Origin: Verrucomicrobiia bacterium
GTDB lineage: Bacteria > Verrucomicrobiota > Verrucomicrobiia > Limisphaerales > UBA1100
Direction of reading: 5' to 3'
Length of the DNA stretch: 64,000 nt
NCBI GenBank assembly: GCA_014239365.1
Contig: JAAZZB010000003.1
Location: 1-64,000 of the forward strand
This document shows positions 43,966-54,103 of this stretch, piece after piece (position 1 is the stretch's first letter; each line of letters opens with the position of its first letter). The notes beneath the pieces were generated by a model. That model worked only from the letters and a program-made list of their open reading frames with translations, had not been told where the DNA came from and searched no databases. The position numbers and the translations under genes were made by a program.

Positions 43966-45966
43966 CTATTCCATCTCAGCCAGTGCATTGGCGAAGGCTT
44001 GGCCGATTTGGGTTAGGATTTTGGCGGAGCCGAGGTAGTGGTAGGCGGCGTTGGAGACGCCGATCTCTAGGATTTTTTGTTCCTCTTTCGTAAAGAGTTT
44101 AGCTGTGAATTTAGCGATGGCTTGGTCGCGCTGTTCGCGGGTGAGGTTTTTGTCTTTCGAAAGCTCACGGCGCTTGGCGTTGATTTGGCCGCGGCGTGCG
44201 ACCAGTTCGGAGAGTTGGCCGTCCCAGTAGTTTTCGGTGAACACGGCGGTGACGTTGCCTTTGAATTCCGGCAGCTTGGCGGGCGCGGCCATAGCTTTGC
44301 GATACTCTCCGTGGATGCCGGCGTAGCGTTTTTGGGCCGGGCCGTACTTGGCAATCGGGCCGCCCGCGCCCATCACGCCGATGACGAACGGCAGCTTGGG
44401 CGCTTTCAAATCCCGGCGCACATCGCGGATGAAGTGCGCGAGGTTTTTGCTGTAGGCATCGTAGCTCCCCGGCTGGCCGCGCGTGGGATAGGTGCCGCCG
44501 TCCACCATATCGTTCCATCCCTGAAACCACACGAAGCCGGCCAGTTCGTAGCCCGCCTTGGCGTCGTAATCCGGATACACGCGCGGGATATCGGCGAGCA
44601 CTTTGTTGATGTGCTCGAGCATCAGGCGATAGTAAACGCCCGTGCGCTCGATCTTTTCCTTGCGTGCCGCAGCCACGGTTTTGCCGCGCTGTTTAATATT
44701 CTCCAGTTGTTGTTCGTTAAATTCATACGGCCCCGCGCTGGGTGAACGGAAATCTGTGTTTAACGATTTGCCGCCCCACGATGTTTTGATTAACAGGATG
44801 GGTTCGCCGACGTGTTTTTGCATGGTGATGCCGAAGGTCAGCTCCGGCCCAATCTTTGGCTCGCGTCCGCCGGCGCCGTAGCCAACGGTCAACCGGCCGT
44901 GTTTCTCGCCGGATTCCACCGAGGGTTCGATGGAGGAAATCCAAATATTTTTTTGCAGCTTCGCCGTGCCGTCCGCATTCTGAATTGCCTTCAGCAAGGG
45001 CGCTGTTTTGGGATCCATGCCCAAGTGCGGCAAGGTCCGCTCGGCCGCGTGGCCTTGCATGTTGGATTGCCCGACAAGCAGATAAACCTTGAGTGGCTTG
45101 GCGGGGCGTGGGCGTCGTTGTGATGGCTCACGAACGACGCGCTGCAGCCAGGCACGCGCCTGCTGTCGGTAGGGGCTTTCGCGGTGCATCCACAGATCGG
45201 TATGGGAATGGATGACCTTCCCTTCGGGGATATTGAAAATTCTAGCAACCGGCACTTTCAGGAAAGTAAACCGCGCAAGCTCAAGGTGGTTCTTTAGGTA
45301 ATCATTGCCGTTGCCGCACACCAACACCGGGCGCCCCTTTAGCTTCGCCAGCCGCTTCAGGGCCGAGGCCCGGTCGTCATTGGCATACCCCCAAGTCCTT
45401 TGTCCGTCGAAGTGATCGTGGGTGAATATGCCTTTCCAAAAGGCGGCAATCTCATCATCGGCCAACCCCACGTAGCTCGCCCCGATGGCGCCTCGGGAGA
45501 AGCCGCAGATGAACAGGTTGTCGTTGTCTCCGCCGAATTGCTTGCAGATGCGCGGCAGGTTGACCTTGCAATAGTCAATGGTGGCCTGCCGATCGCCCCA
45601 CCATTGAACGGCGTTTTTTCGGCGGACTTTGTCCACGTACGGCATGGTCACCCAAATGAACCCCTTGCCGCCGCTTAGGCCGTAGCCGAGGTTGGCGTCC
45701 TTCACCTGACCGCTGCCCTTGCCGGGCGGGAAACGATTGCCGGTATACTCGACAATCACCGGATACTTGCCGCCGGGCTTCCAGTCCGTGGGCAAATACA
45801 ACGCATGATAAACATCTGTGCCTCTGTATTCGGGGGCCATCTGACGCACACGTTTGCCGGGCGCCGGCTTGCCTTGGGTCATTGACGGACTTTCCAGATC
45901 CGCCGCCTGAAGTGGCATTGCCATCAGCAACAACACTTGAAACATCTTGGTTATCCGCGAACTCAT
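43966..45966 (-). CDS. Secreted two-domain esterase: alpha/beta hydrolase plus SASA domain
   Basis: A 666-residue exported protein with signal peptide 1-21. Domain 1 (about 45-280) is an alpha/beta hydrolase of the dienelactone-hydrolase or PHB-depolymerase-like kind with nucleophile elbow G-F-S157-R-G, and a probable late His in VIHSHTD. Domain 2 (about 292-660) is a SASA/DUF303 esterase with Ser301 in VGQSNMQGH, GPELTFG and WFQGWND. Both nucleophile motifs are complete, so the protein probably removes two kinds of ester group from glycans. It lies 21 bases after the second SASA gene of the pair (45988-47076) and is likely cotranscribed with it. Confidence 0.87.
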   Translation of the reverse strand: MSSRITKMFQVLLLMAMPLQAADLESPSMTQGKPAPGKRVRQMAPEYRGTDVYHALYLPTDWKPGGKYPVIVEYTGNRFPPGKGSGQVKDANLGYGLSGGKGFIWVTMPYVDKVRRKNAVQWWGDRQATIDYCKVNLPRICKQFGGDNDNLFICGFSRGAIGASYVGLADDEIAAFWKGIFTHDHFDGQRTWGYANDDRASALKRLAKLKGRPVLVCGNGNDYLKNHLELARFTFLKVPVARIFNIPEGKVIHSHTDLWMHRESPYRQQARAWLQRVVREPSQRRPRPAKPLKVYLLVGQSNMQGHAAERTLPHLGMDPKTAPLLKAIQNADGTAKLQKNIWISSIEPSVESGEKHGRLTVGYGAGGREPKIGPELTFGITMQKHVGEPILLIKTSWGGKSLNTDFRSPSAGPYEFNEQQLENIKQRGKTVAAARKEKIERTGVYYRLMLEHINKVLADIPRVYPDYDAKAGYELAGFVWFQGWNDMVDGGTYPTRGQPGSYDAYSKNLAHFIRDVRRDLKAPKLPFVIGVMGAGGPIAKYGPAQKRYAGIHGEYRKAMAAPAKLPEFKGNVTAVFTENYWDGQLSELVARRGQINAKRRELSKDKNLTREQRDQAIAKFTAKLFTKEEQKILEIGVSNAAYHYLGSAKILTQIGQAFANALAEME

Positions 45967-45987
45967 TGGTGATTCAACCGGCTAACG

Positions 45988-47076
45988 TTAGTTCCTGCCC
46001 TTCAACAACTCCGCCATCGCGCGGCCCATGGCATCGCCCACGTTCATATACGTTTCGGCGTTGCCGCTGTAATGACCGCCGGAGCTGCCGCCTTTAGATA
46101 GCGGATGGCTATAAATGGCAGCGACGTTGCCTTTGAACTCCGGGTATTTGCCGGACTTGCCGTCGACGGCAAGCATGGCATTCAAAATTTTGCCACCGCC
46201 GTCGGTGGCGCCCTTTTTGGTTTGGCCAAGCGAGGCGCAAACAAATTTGGCCTTGGGCGCGTTGAAGTCCTTGCGAAGCGTCTTGATCAGATGAACCAGA
46301 TTTTTTTCGTACCGACTGGAGAGCGCGGCGCTGCGGCTATCCCGATCGCCTTGCCACCAGAAGAAACCGGCGATCTCATATTTCTTCGCGCCGGGATAAT
46401 ACTTGTCGAGTTCCGCCAGCACTTTCCGAGCCCGAGCAATATCGCCGTCGTACTGCATCCCCGCGTACCATTTAATTTTCTTCGGCTCTTCGCCTTTCTT
46501 CCAACGCTCCGGTGTGCCTTTGTAGCCGGGATGAATCCATGTGACGCCCTTGGCATCGGTAAACTCAAAACCTTCGCCGCCCGGCGGCAGCAAGTCCCAG
46601 CCCAAGGCGCGGTTGCCGATGCAGCTCTTAAGAATCATCACAGGCGCATCGGTCGCCTCGCCCACATGATGGCCGATGCCAATTTCCGGGCCGATCCTTC
46701 CGCCCTTGATGGTCATCCACTCATTATTGAAACCCCGCATGCCGCCGAGGCCGCTGCCCATCACGCGCACGTTGCGCACATCCTTCCGCTCGGTCCACTT
46801 GCCAGCGGCGTCCACCAAATACGGATATAGCTTCTTCGATTTCACCGCGTGCTCCAGCGTGCCATCCTTCTCCCCCGCCACCTGGCCGAAACCGAGCATA
46901 TTGGATTGCCCCAGCAAAAGATAAACCTGCACCGGCTTGGTCATATCCGCCGGTTTACCATCGGGGTCGGACAGTTGTTTTGGTAAATCCTTGGCCGCTG
47001 CGGATACAGCAACGAAGGCCAGAGCAATCGTGAGGGTCAATGATTTGATAAACGGAAGTCGAGGTTGTGTTTTCAT
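45988..47076 (-). CDS. Secreted SASA-domain carbohydrate esterase
   Basis: A 362-residue exported protein with signal peptide 1-28. One SASA/DUF303 domain: Ser58 in LLGQSNMLG, the GRIGPEIGIG block, a Cys-containing strand (VMILKSCIGNRALGWDLLP), and FWWQGDRDS as the W-x-Q-G motif. The C-terminus has HYSGNAETYMNVGDAMGRAM, where the conserved His near the active site is expected. The family deacetylates sialic acid or acetylated plant and algal glycans. Start 47076 puts the signal peptide first; 25 codons of upstream frame are rejected. It is first of a two-gene minus operon. Confidence 0.9.
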   Translation of the reverse strand: MKTQPRLPFIKSLTLTIALAFVAVSAAAKDLPKQLSDPDGKPADMTKPVQVYLLLGQSNMLGFGQVAGEKDGTLEHAVKSKKLYPYLVDAAGKWTERKDVRNVRVMGSGLGGMRGFNNEWMTIKGGRIGPEIGIGHHVGEATDAPVMILKSCIGNRALGWDLLPPGGEGFEFTDAKGVTWIHPGYKGTPERWKKGEEPKKIKWYAGMQYDGDIARARKVLAELDKYYPGAKKYEIAGFFWWQGDRDSRSAALSSRYEKNLVHLIKTLRKDFNAPKAKFVCASLGQTKKGATDGGGKILNAMLAVDGKSGKYPEFKGNVAAIYSHPLSKGGSSGGHYSGNAETYMNVGDAMGRAMAELLKGRN

Positions 47077-47201
47077 TGTGATATCAAAAAAAGGTCTACA
47101 GAAAAGACTGAGCAACAATCCCAAAAATTCAAACAACAATTCTTCGCGCAAAATGCCGATTGCAACCCAAGCTAAGTATCACTAATTCAAATCCAACCGT
47201 T

Positions 47202-47675
47202 ATGCCCACCATTCAACTCGAAACAAACATCGCCGCGCCCGTGGAGCGCGTGTTTGATTTGGCGCGGAGTATTGATGCACATACGAGCACGACCGAGGGC
47301 ACGGGCGAGCGTGCGGTGGAGGGGCGGACTTCCGGGCTCGTCGAAGCCGGCGAAACGGTGACGTGGGAGGCAAGGCACCTCGGCGTGCGCCAGCGGTTGA
47401 CCTCGAAAATAACGGCGATGGAACGGCCGGATTTTTTTGTGGATGAAATGGTGCAGGGCGCGTTTGCCACGATGCATCATCGGCACGAGTTTGGCGAAGC
47501 TGGCGAGGGTACATTGATGCGGGATGTTTTTGAATTCACTGCGCCCTTGGGGCCGCTCGGTTGGTTGGCCGAGAAAATGTTTCTCACGGCTTATATGGAA
47601 AAATTTTTGCTTCAGCGTAACGCGGCGCTCAAATCCATGGCCGAGTCTGATCAGTGGCGCGAGTTATTGAATTGA
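47202..47675 (+). CDS. SRPBCC family protein (polyketide cyclase-like)
   Basis: A 157-residue single-domain cytosolic protein with the START/SRPBCC helix-grip fold: the N-terminal strand and helix (TIQLETNIAAPVERVFDLAR), the WEARHLGVRQRLTSKI strand, and the C-terminal long helix (FLTAYMEKFLLQRNAALK). These proteins bind hydrophobic ligands in a deep pocket; no catalytic residue can be read. Start 47202 matches the usual beginning of the fold; a 14-codon upstream extension is rejected. It stands alone between two minus-strand operons, converging with the DUF1592-type gene seven bases after its stop. Confidence 0.85.
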   Translation: MPTIQLETNIAAPVERVFDLARSIDAHTSTTEGTGERAVEGRTSGLVEAGETVTWEARHLGVRQRLTSKITAMERPDFFVDEMVQGAFATMHHRHEFGEAGEGTLMRDVFEFTAPLGPLGWLAEKMFLTAYMEKFLLQRNAALKSMAESDQWRELLN

Positions 47676-47682
47676 AGCCGGA

Positions 47683-50277
47683 TTATTTATTTTGCAGCGG
47701 TTCGTTCTTTTTTCGGTAGAGGAAGGCGTCGGAGGTGAGGAGCGAGATCAACATTGCGTTCATGCTGCCGTTTTCGCGGTAGGCGCGGTAGGCATCCTGA
47801 AGGATGGGGGCGTCGTTGAGAGTTTCGTTGCGGCCCATCCAGTAGCGGAAGGCGTGGCGGACGAAGACTTGCTCGACGTGATCGCTCTTGGCGAGCTTGT
47901 CGATCATTTCCAGCGCGTTGGCCACGGGGCCGTCGAGGGCGGGGTCGCCGCTGTTGATGATTTGGCCGGTGCTGTCGACGGGCTGGTCCAGTTCGGTGGT
48001 TCGGAATAGGCCGGCGTGGTTGTACATTTCAAAGGGGAGACCGAGCGGATCCATTTTTTCGTGACAGGTCCAGCAGTACGCCTCGCGAGTGACGCGCATG
48101 CGTTTGCGCAGGGTGGTCTTGGGTTCATCGGGCAACATCGCGTCCACGGTGATGGGAACGTCAGGGATACCGCCGCCGAGCAGTCGCTCGCGAATCCAGC
48201 GGCCCCGGAGGATGGCGTGGTTGTCCATGGCGTCGGAATGGGAGACGAGCCAGGAGGGATGCGTGAGAATGCCGAGGCGTTGGCCCTCGGGCGCCGTGGC
48301 CAAGGTCCGGTCGGGTTTCATGGAGCCGTTACCAAAAGAACGCCGACCAACGCGCGCGTAGATTTTTTCGCCGGTTAATATGGCTGTCGTCACATTGATA
48401 TTGCCGGTGCCGCGACGCCGCTTTTTCGCGTTCGCGATTCGTTTCTTGATCGCCGCCAGTGATTTATTTTGGCGAACCAATGTTTTCTTGATCTGTCCGT
48501 CATCGGGGTTTTCTTTTAGCAGAGCTGCCAACTGGGCAACTTCTTTTTCAATGGCAGCAAGTTCTGCCGTTTCTATTTTAGCCGACTCCACATCTGCTTT
48601 TTTCTTGGCTTCCGCAGCAGCTTTCCGTTCTTCCGGATTGTTTTTCTGGCCGAAATACGTCCTGTCATTATTCGCCGCCACCACTTGCTGCGTGGTGAGC
48701 AATTCTTTCAACACATCTTTGTCCTTCGCCAGAATGAACTCGATCAGGCGATCGGTGCTCGCGGTGGCGTCGAACATCGCGCGGTAGTGGGAGGTGCCGC
48801 GGGTGCTGACGCCGGTTTGTGCCAAGGCACTTGTGTCTTTGCAAATGTAGCCGCCCAAGTCGTAGTCGAAGAAGTCGCGGAAGAAACGAAGGACGCGCGG
48901 CTTGCGGATGCTGTCGTTGGCGAGCATGCGGGTGATTTCGCGTTCCACATCTTTGCGTGTGCGCATGCGGCCCTCGACGATGGCATTGCGGAGAGTCGCG
49001 TCGGGTCTGATGTAGCCAAGGGCGTGGTTCACTGCGAGGCCGAGTTCCCAATCCTGAAGCATCACGCGGCCGTGTTTGTCGGGCTTGCCGGTTGTCGCCA
49101 GCTCTGGACGAAACAGCGCGTCACGATCAAGGAAGATGGCGGACAACCCCATGAACACGCCTTTTTCTTTGCCAACTCTGCTCACGGAATTCTTGACGAC
49201 TTGCAGATAGTCAGCGGATTCCTCCGTGGTGGGCGGCCGGAAGGTCACAGCCTCAAAGAGATAATCCACCGCCGCACGCAGGCGCGCATCAGTGACGCCC
49301 GGCGCCTTCATCAAGTCGTGAATGGGCGACAGCGGGCGCGCGATTTTTGTGCTGTAAACGATCGCGGTGGGCAGGCCACGGAGATCACCCTTGGGTTTGA
49401 CTTTGTCGTAGGATTTCGGGTCGTTGGTAATCTGTTCGGGGAAACCCACCAAGCTCAGCGGGCCGTAGGCCATGTAGCGCAGAATGTCTTCGGCCTTGCT
49501 CAGAATCTGTGTGGCTTCGGAACTGTTGACGGTGTAAAAGTCCGGATAGTTTTCGAGGCCGTGCTTGCGGGCCGACGAAAGAACCACCGGCACGCTCTTG
49601 ACCGCCGTGGCGTAGGCCACCGTGCCGCCTTCCCAGCGGATGATGCGGTCGGTGCCAAAGTAAAGTTTCAACTCGCCGCCGTGATTGGTGGGCACCCCAT
49701 CGCCGCGCGTGCGCTGGCCGGGCTTGGCCGGATCGTATTTTGGCTCGTTGTTGATCAACTCGTTGAGTCGCGTGATGTGTTCCTGCGGGGTCACCCGCCA
49801 AATGCGCGCGGGCGAGAATGTGGGCGCAAGCCGGATGCCTTTGGGCAACGGGCCGAAGAGGAGATCGTGGGCAAGATAGTTGCCTTTGTTGGGATCGAGG
49901 TGGGCGTGGAACCCGCCCTTGCCCTTCATCTCGCGCTGCAACTCGCTGACGATCCAGTCGGAAAACCGCAGCCGATCGACAATGTCCGGCTGCGATTTTT
50001 TCTTGGGCGGCATTTCCTGGAGCGTGACCTGCGCCCAGACGGATTTCCAAACTGCGGCGTTGGTTTCATCCACCGGCCCCAAATCTTCCAGCGAAAGATC
50101 GCCCTTCTTGGTTTCGTTGTCGTGGCAATCGAAACAATTGTTCTCAAGAAAACTCCGGGCAAATTTCTTAAAATTCCCGCGTGCGGGTTCGCCGGGTGTG
50201 TAGATTTCCGCAGCCTGAGCCGCCGTTCCGTGTATGGCCAAGACTGCCACCCCGAGGGTGAAGGTCAGCCCGTTCAT
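47683..50277 (-). CDS. DUF1592/1588/1585 planctomycete-type cytochrome with coiled-coil insert
   Basis: An 864-residue exported protein with signal peptide 1-22. N-terminal cytochrome motif CFDCH at 48-52 with EMPPKKK as likely Met ligand. DUF1595/1592 regions follow ([51 protein letters not shown]). A charged insert of about 80 residues (546-625), rich in Lys, Glu and Ala, breaks the DUF1592-DUF1588 region. Then DUF1588 with [19 protein letters not shown] and a DUF1585 C-terminus ([19 protein letters not shown]). It is a divergent paralogue of the gene at 17334-19631 and, like it, overlaps a DUF1552 gene by four bases. Confidence 0.88.
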   Translation of the reverse strand: MNGLTFTLGVAVLAIHGTAAQAAEIYTPGEPARGNFKKFARSFLENNCFDCHDNETKKGDLSLEDLGPVDETNAAVWKSVWAQVTLQEMPPKKKSQPDIVDRLRFSDWIVSELQREMKGKGGFHAHLDPNKGNYLAHDLLFGPLPKGIRLAPTFSPARIWRVTPQEHITRLNELINNEPKYDPAKPGQRTRGDGVPTNHGGELKLYFGTDRIIRWEGGTVAYATAVKSVPVVLSSARKHGLENYPDFYTVNSSEATQILSKAEDILRYMAYGPLSLVGFPEQITNDPKSYDKVKPKGDLRGLPTAIVYSTKIARPLSPIHDLMKAPGVTDARLRAAVDYLFEAVTFRPPTTEESADYLQVVKNSVSRVGKEKGVFMGLSAIFLDRDALFRPELATTGKPDKHGRVMLQDWELGLAVNHALGYIRPDATLRNAIVEGRMRTRKDVEREITRMLANDSIRKPRVLRFFRDFFDYDLGGYICKDTSALAQTGVSTRGTSHYRAMFDATASTDRLIEFILAKDKDVLKELLTTQQVVAANNDRTYFGQKNNPEERKAAAEAKKKADVESAKIETAELAAIEKEVAQLAALLKENPDDGQIKKTLVRQNKSLAAIKKRIANAKKRRRGTGNINVTTAILTGEKIYARVGRRSFGNGSMKPDRTLATAPEGQRLGILTHPSWLVSHSDAMDNHAILRGRWIRERLLGGGIPDVPITVDAMLPDEPKTTLRKRMRVTREAYCWTCHEKMDPLGLPFEMYNHAGLFRTTELDQPVDSTGQIINSGDPALDGPVANALEMIDKLAKSDHVEQVFVRHAFRYWMGRNETLNDAPILQDAYRAYRENGSMNAMLISLLTSDAFLYRKKNEPLQNK

Positions 50278-51602
50278 GCGAGAATCTCTTTGAGCGGTCC
50301 GGTGCTGGAATCAAATTTAGCGGCCATCTTCTCGGACATGTTGAAGCGGTCGACCTCGACACCGGACGCGCGAAGGATTGATGTGTACAGCGCGTTGAGC
50401 GGGCGCTTGCCGTCCAGCTGCGTGAAGCAACCGGTCTTGAACGCGCCGTCGTAATTGCCCAGCAACATCACCGGCCAGTTCTTGCCGGAGGTGTGCTGAT
50501 AATCCGCGTTGTTGCTGGTGTAGACGATGAGCGTGTTGTCCATCATTGTGCCGCTGCCCTCGGGCACGCTCTCCAGTTCCTGCATGAGCTTCACCAACAT
50601 GCGACTGTTGTATTGGCGAATCTTAATCCAAATCGGGTTGTTCGGCTGCTTCATGTGGCCGAGGTTGTGGCCCTGCTGCTCCACGCCCAATCCTTTCCAC
50701 GCGCCAAAAATCTCACCGCGACCGGAGCCAATCGTGAGCACGCTGGTGATGCCCGACTTGAGCGCCGAGATGCCGAGATCCAAAATGCGATCGTGCCAGT
50801 CGGTTTCAAATTCCGGATTCGAGTAGGCCTCGTCCACCTCGGGTGCAAACCGCCGTAGATGACTGGACACCTTGCCGAGGCGTTCACGCAGGCCGTTGAT
50901 GTCGTTGAAGCTCTGGACAAACTGGCCGTAGCGTTGTTTGTCCGATCCGCGCAGCGAGCTGCCCTTGGCTGCGGCCAGTTGCTCAATGCGATCGAACATG
51001 CTGGAACGCGCCTCATGGCTCTTGCGGATGTCGCCCTGCGAAATACCGCCGTACAGCATCTGGTAAAGATGGTTCGGGTTGGAGTGCATGAAGATCGGCT
51101 GCCCCGCGCCGCTGGCCGAAAGATTCGCCACCGTCGGTTTGGCCTTCATGTTCTCAATGGAATCCATGCCGATGCACAAATGCGGCAGCAAGGTTTCCGG
51201 CAACGCCTTGCTCAACGTGTAATCAATCGTCGGCCCGCTGGGCGGCACGCCATCGCTTCCGCGATAACCCCCTAGCGCACCGAAGAACGCACTGTGCGAC
51301 GGGCTGGTGTGCATGCCGTGCAAGCCGTTAATGATATGCAACCGCTCCTTGTAAGGCTCCAGAGCTTTGATCGGTTCGGGCAGTTTCACCTTGGCCAGCG
51401 AACCGCTGTTTTTCATGCCTTCGGGAATCGCCGTCGCCGGATCGAACCCTTGGTTCTGCATGAAGAAAATAACGCGCTTAGGCTGTTTCTTGTCGCCCGT
51501 CACGGCCGCCTGCGCCAAGCCGGGCAACATCGTCGGCCCGGCAAACGCCGCGGCGGCGATTCCTTTGAGCACTTCTCTGCGTGTAAGATTGTTGCCGTTC
51601 AT
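50274..51602 (-). CDS. DUF1552 protein lacking a complete HXXSHH motif
   Basis: A 442-residue protein with a twin-arginine-type signal ([17 protein letters not shown]), so exported folded. The DUF1552 body is present: [67 protein letters not shown], and [21 protein letters not shown]. At the place of the family signature it reads HNLGHM, so the Ser and last His of HXXSHH are lost. Start 51602 is a Met six residues before the twin Arg; the 13-residue upstream extension is rejected. The stop overlaps the DUF1592-type gene start by four bases. Confidence 0.85.
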   Translation of the reverse strand: MNGNNLTRREVLKGIAAAAFAGPTMLPGLAQAAVTGDKKQPKRVIFFMQNQGFDPATAIPEGMKNSGSLAKVKLPEPIKALEPYKERLHIINGLHGMHTSPSHSAFFGALGGYRGSDGVPPSGPTIDYTLSKALPETLLPHLCIGMDSIENMKAKPTVANLSASGAGQPIFMHSNPNHLYQMLYGGISQGDIRKSHEARSSMFDRIEQLAAAKGSSLRGSDKQRYGQFVQSFNDINGLRERLGKVSSHLRRFAPEVDEAYSNPEFETDWHDRILDLGISALKSGITSVLTIGSGRGEIFGAWKGLGVEQQGHNLGHMKQPNNPIWIKIRQYNSRMLVKLMQELESVPEGSGTMMDNTLIVYTSNNADYQHTSGKNWPVMLLGNYDGAFKTGCFTQLDGKRPLNALYTSILRASGVEVDRFNMSEKMAAKFDSSTGPLKEILA

Positions 51603-51766
51603 GTCAGTCAATATTGCAAGTTTCGATGACCATTGGGTCAAATAAATTCAATGAAACTTAACCACGCAACGCTCTGAATTTCTCACTTATTTTTTTGGTT
51701 AGATTTCAATTTCAACTTCTGAAATGTCTGCGCCGCACAAAACCAAGAACGTGATAAATGTGTTTT

Positions 51767-53269
51767 TCATTTTATCATCCAAACCAAATCCCGCCACAAC
51801 GGGGTGTCATTTTTTTGAACCGGCCCGGGTGAGCTGCGGCCGTTGCGGATCAATGAGGTGAGTTTGGCGGTGAGGCGTTTTGAGATGGCGGGGTTGGCGG
51901 CGATGAGGTTTTTGGTTTCTCCGGGGTCTTTTGATAAATCATAAAGCTCGCGCTTGGCGCGGCGACCGTCTTCCATCACGAGTTTCCAATTGCTCTCACG
52001 GATAGCGAATCGCCCTTGCATTCCGTGGTGCACCATCGCCACGCGCTTGGCCATGCTATTTTCCTTCGCGCCGCGCAGCACGCGATAAAAACTGATGCTG
52101 TCCTCGCCCGCATTTTCCGGCAAGCGTTTGCCGAGCATTTTAGCAAAGGTCGCCAGCAAATCGGTTTGGCAAACGGGACGATTCCATTGAGAGCCAGCCT
52201 TCACTTGCGCGGGCCAGCGAATCAGGAAAGGCACGCGATGGCCGCCTTCGTAAACGGAACGTTTGCCTTCGCGATAAATGCCGTTGCTGCGATGGTCGTG
52301 CAATTCGATGCGTTTGCGCCAAGTAGTTTCCGGGCCGTTGTCGCTCGTGAAAATCACCATCGTGTTCTTGGCGAGCTTTTCGTCATCAAGCCATTTCAGA
52401 ATGCGGCCGAGATGGTGGTCGGTCTCAATCATAAACTCGCCGTACGCGCCCGCCTTGCCTTGGCCACGAAATTTTTCCAGCGGAATCACCGGCTTATGCG
52501 GCGAGGTATACGGCAAATACAAAAAGAACGGCTTCCCATCCCGAGCATCCGCCGCGCGACCGTCGAGCCACTTAATCGCTTGCGTGGTAAAACGATCGAG
52601 GCATTCGACGTCCACAAAATCCGGTGCCACTTCCAAGTCATTCGGCTTGAGTGGCTTGGCCTCGTACGGCGGTTTGATGCGGTAATCGCTGATGGCAATC
52701 GCGTTGGGTTTTTTACGCGTGAATTGCGTGGGCGGCACCTTCGCGTGACGCCCCTCAAACCACGCCAACACCCCATAATTCATCGAAGCCGGAATGCCCC
52801 AAAAATATCCGAAGCCCTTGTCCAGCGGCATATCCCGCACCGGCTGCGACCAGTCGCGCTTGCCCCAAGTGCCGGGGAAATCCATCCCCAAATGCCATTT
52901 GCCGACCATCGCCGTGGCGTACCCATTGGCACCGAGCAACGAAGCCAACGTCATTCGTCCATCGGCAATCAAACACTTCGCCTCCGCACCCATCACGCCG
53001 CGTTTCAAAGTCGTGCGCCACGCGTACCGCCCCGTGAGCAGGCCGTACCTCGACGGCGTGCAAACTGTGTCCGAGCAATGCCCGTCCGTGAACGTCATCC
53101 CCTCGCGCGCCAAGCGATCAATATTCGGCGTCTTGAATTTCGCGTGCGGATTCAAGCACGACGCATCGCCGTAACCCATGTCATCCACATACACGAGAAT
53201 GATGTTGGGCTTTTCTGCGAAGGCAGCGAGCCCACAAAACAAGATGGTGGTGAAGATTAACTTTTTCAT
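51767..53269 (-). CDS. Secreted arylsulfatase
   Basis: A 500-residue exported sulfatase with signal peptide 1-18. VDD at 28-30; formylglycine motif C70-T-P-S-R with YGLLTGRYAWR; GKWHLGMDFPG; FTSDNGPETTWR; and C-terminal REWLYD-like strand (RRAKRELYDLSKDPGETKN in part). The arrangement fits the S1_15/S1_16-like arylsulfatases common in marine PVC bacteria. It is third in a tight operon: three bases after the amidohydrolase, which overlaps another sulfatase. This points to stepwise breakdown of a sulfated sugar. Confidence 0.92.
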   Translation of the reverse strand: MKKLIFTTILFCGLAAFAEKPNIILVYVDDMGYGDASCLNPHAKFKTPNIDRLAREGMTFTDGHCSDTVCTPSRYGLLTGRYAWRTTLKRGVMGAEAKCLIADGRMTLASLLGANGYATAMVGKWHLGMDFPGTWGKRDWSQPVRDMPLDKGFGYFWGIPASMNYGVLAWFEGRHAKVPPTQFTRKKPNAIAISDYRIKPPYEAKPLKPNDLEVAPDFVDVECLDRFTTQAIKWLDGRAADARDGKPFFLYLPYTSPHKPVIPLEKFRGQGKAGAYGEFMIETDHHLGRILKWLDDEKLAKNTMVIFTSDNGPETTWRKRIELHDHRSNGIYREGKRSVYEGGHRVPFLIRWPAQVKAGSQWNRPVCQTDLLATFAKMLGKRLPENAGEDSISFYRVLRGAKENSMAKRVAMVHHGMQGRFAIRESNWKLVMEDGRRAKRELYDLSKDPGETKNLIAANPAISKRLTAKLTSLIRNGRSSPGPVQKNDTPLWRDLVWMIK

Positions 53270-53272
53270 TTT

Positions 53273-54103
53273 TTAGATTCCATAAAATCGCCGCGCCGTG
53301 CCTTCGAAAATCGCATGCGTCTCGTCGTCGCTGAGCGGCCCGAGCACCTCGGTCAAGGCGCCGTGCACCTGCTCGTAGCTGCCCGCCAGTTCGCACACTG
53401 GCCAGTCGCTGCCGTACATGCAGCGGTCCGGCCCAAACGCTTCCAGCGCGGCTTCGACATACGGCTTGAGGTCGGTGGGTTTCCAATTTCCCCAATCAGC
53501 CTCGGTGATCATTCCGGAAAGTTTACAGAAAATATTTTCGTGCTGCGCCGCCGTCTTGAGCTGCGGCAGCCAGTCATCGATAGATTGGTCTTTGATTTTC
53601 GGCTTCGCCAAATGATCGATCACCATTGGCAACTCCGGTAGTTCGCGTCCCAATCGCTCGGCGTGTTTCAGATGCTGCACATAAAAGAGCAGATCAAACG
53701 GCACCCGATGTTTTTCTAGCACCTTCAGGCCGCGTAGGATTTCCGGGCGAATAATAAAATCCTCATCCGGCTCGTCCTGTGTGATGTGGCGGATGCCGAC
53801 GAACTTCGGGTGATCCTTGAATTCCAGCAACTGCTCCTCACACGCCTCGCTGGCCAAATCCACCCAACCGACCACCCCCGCAATCCAATCATTTTCCTCA
53901 GCCAACCCAAGCGCCCAGCGATTCTCCGCCACGTTGTGTTGCGTCTGCACAAAAATGCTCTCGGCAATGCCGGCCGCGTCCAGGTGCGGTCGCAAATCCG
54001 TCGGCAAATAAGTGCGGTTGATCGGCGCATGCTGCGGCGCCTTGAGCCACTCGTAATCGAACGGCTTGTCCAGCTGCCAAAAATGTTGATGGGCGTCGAT
54101 CAT
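53273..54103 (-). CDS. Amidohydrolase 2 family, L-fuconolactonase-like
   Basis: A 276-residue cytosolic TIM-barrel hydrolase (COG3618 type). Metal-binding H5-x-H7 begins the protein (MIDAHQHFW). Conserved blocks follow: SIFVQTQHNVAENRWAL, GIRHITQDEPDEDFI, MVIDHLAKP, FCKLSGMITEADWGNW, and the late DRCMYGSDWPVCEL with its catalytic Asp. The pattern matches L-fuconolactonase, which opens L-fucono-1,5-lactone in oxidative fucose or rhamnose breakdown; 2-pyrone-4,6-dicarboxylate hydrolase is the chief alternative. It has no signal peptide, whereas both neighbouring sulfatases are exported. The start overlaps the upstream sulfatase stop by four bases. Confidence 0.87.
   Translation of the reverse strand: MIDAHQHFWQLDKPFDYEWLKAPQHAPINRTYLPTDLRPHLDAAGIAESIFVQTQHNVAENRWALGLAEENDWIAGVVGWVDLASEACEEQLLEFKDHPKFVGIRHITQDEPDEDFIIRPEILRGLKVLEKHRVPFDLLFYVQHLKHAERLGRELPELPMVIDHLAKPKIKDQSIDDWLPQLKTAAQHENIFCKLSGMITEADWGNWKPTDLKPYVEAALEAFGPDRCMYGSDWPVCELAGSYEQVHGALTEVLGPLSDDETHAIFEGTARRFYGI

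Noticed and set aside
48685-50454. Plus-strand open frame of 589 codons opposite the DUF1592-type gene
   Set aside because: It mirrors a real gene with haem motifs and domain blocks; GC-rich third positions keep the opposite strand open. It shows no family-like sequence.
52016-53260. Plus-strand open frame of 414 codons opposite a sulfatase
   Set aside because: The minus strand holds a complete sulfatase; the plus frame is Arg/His-rich shadow.
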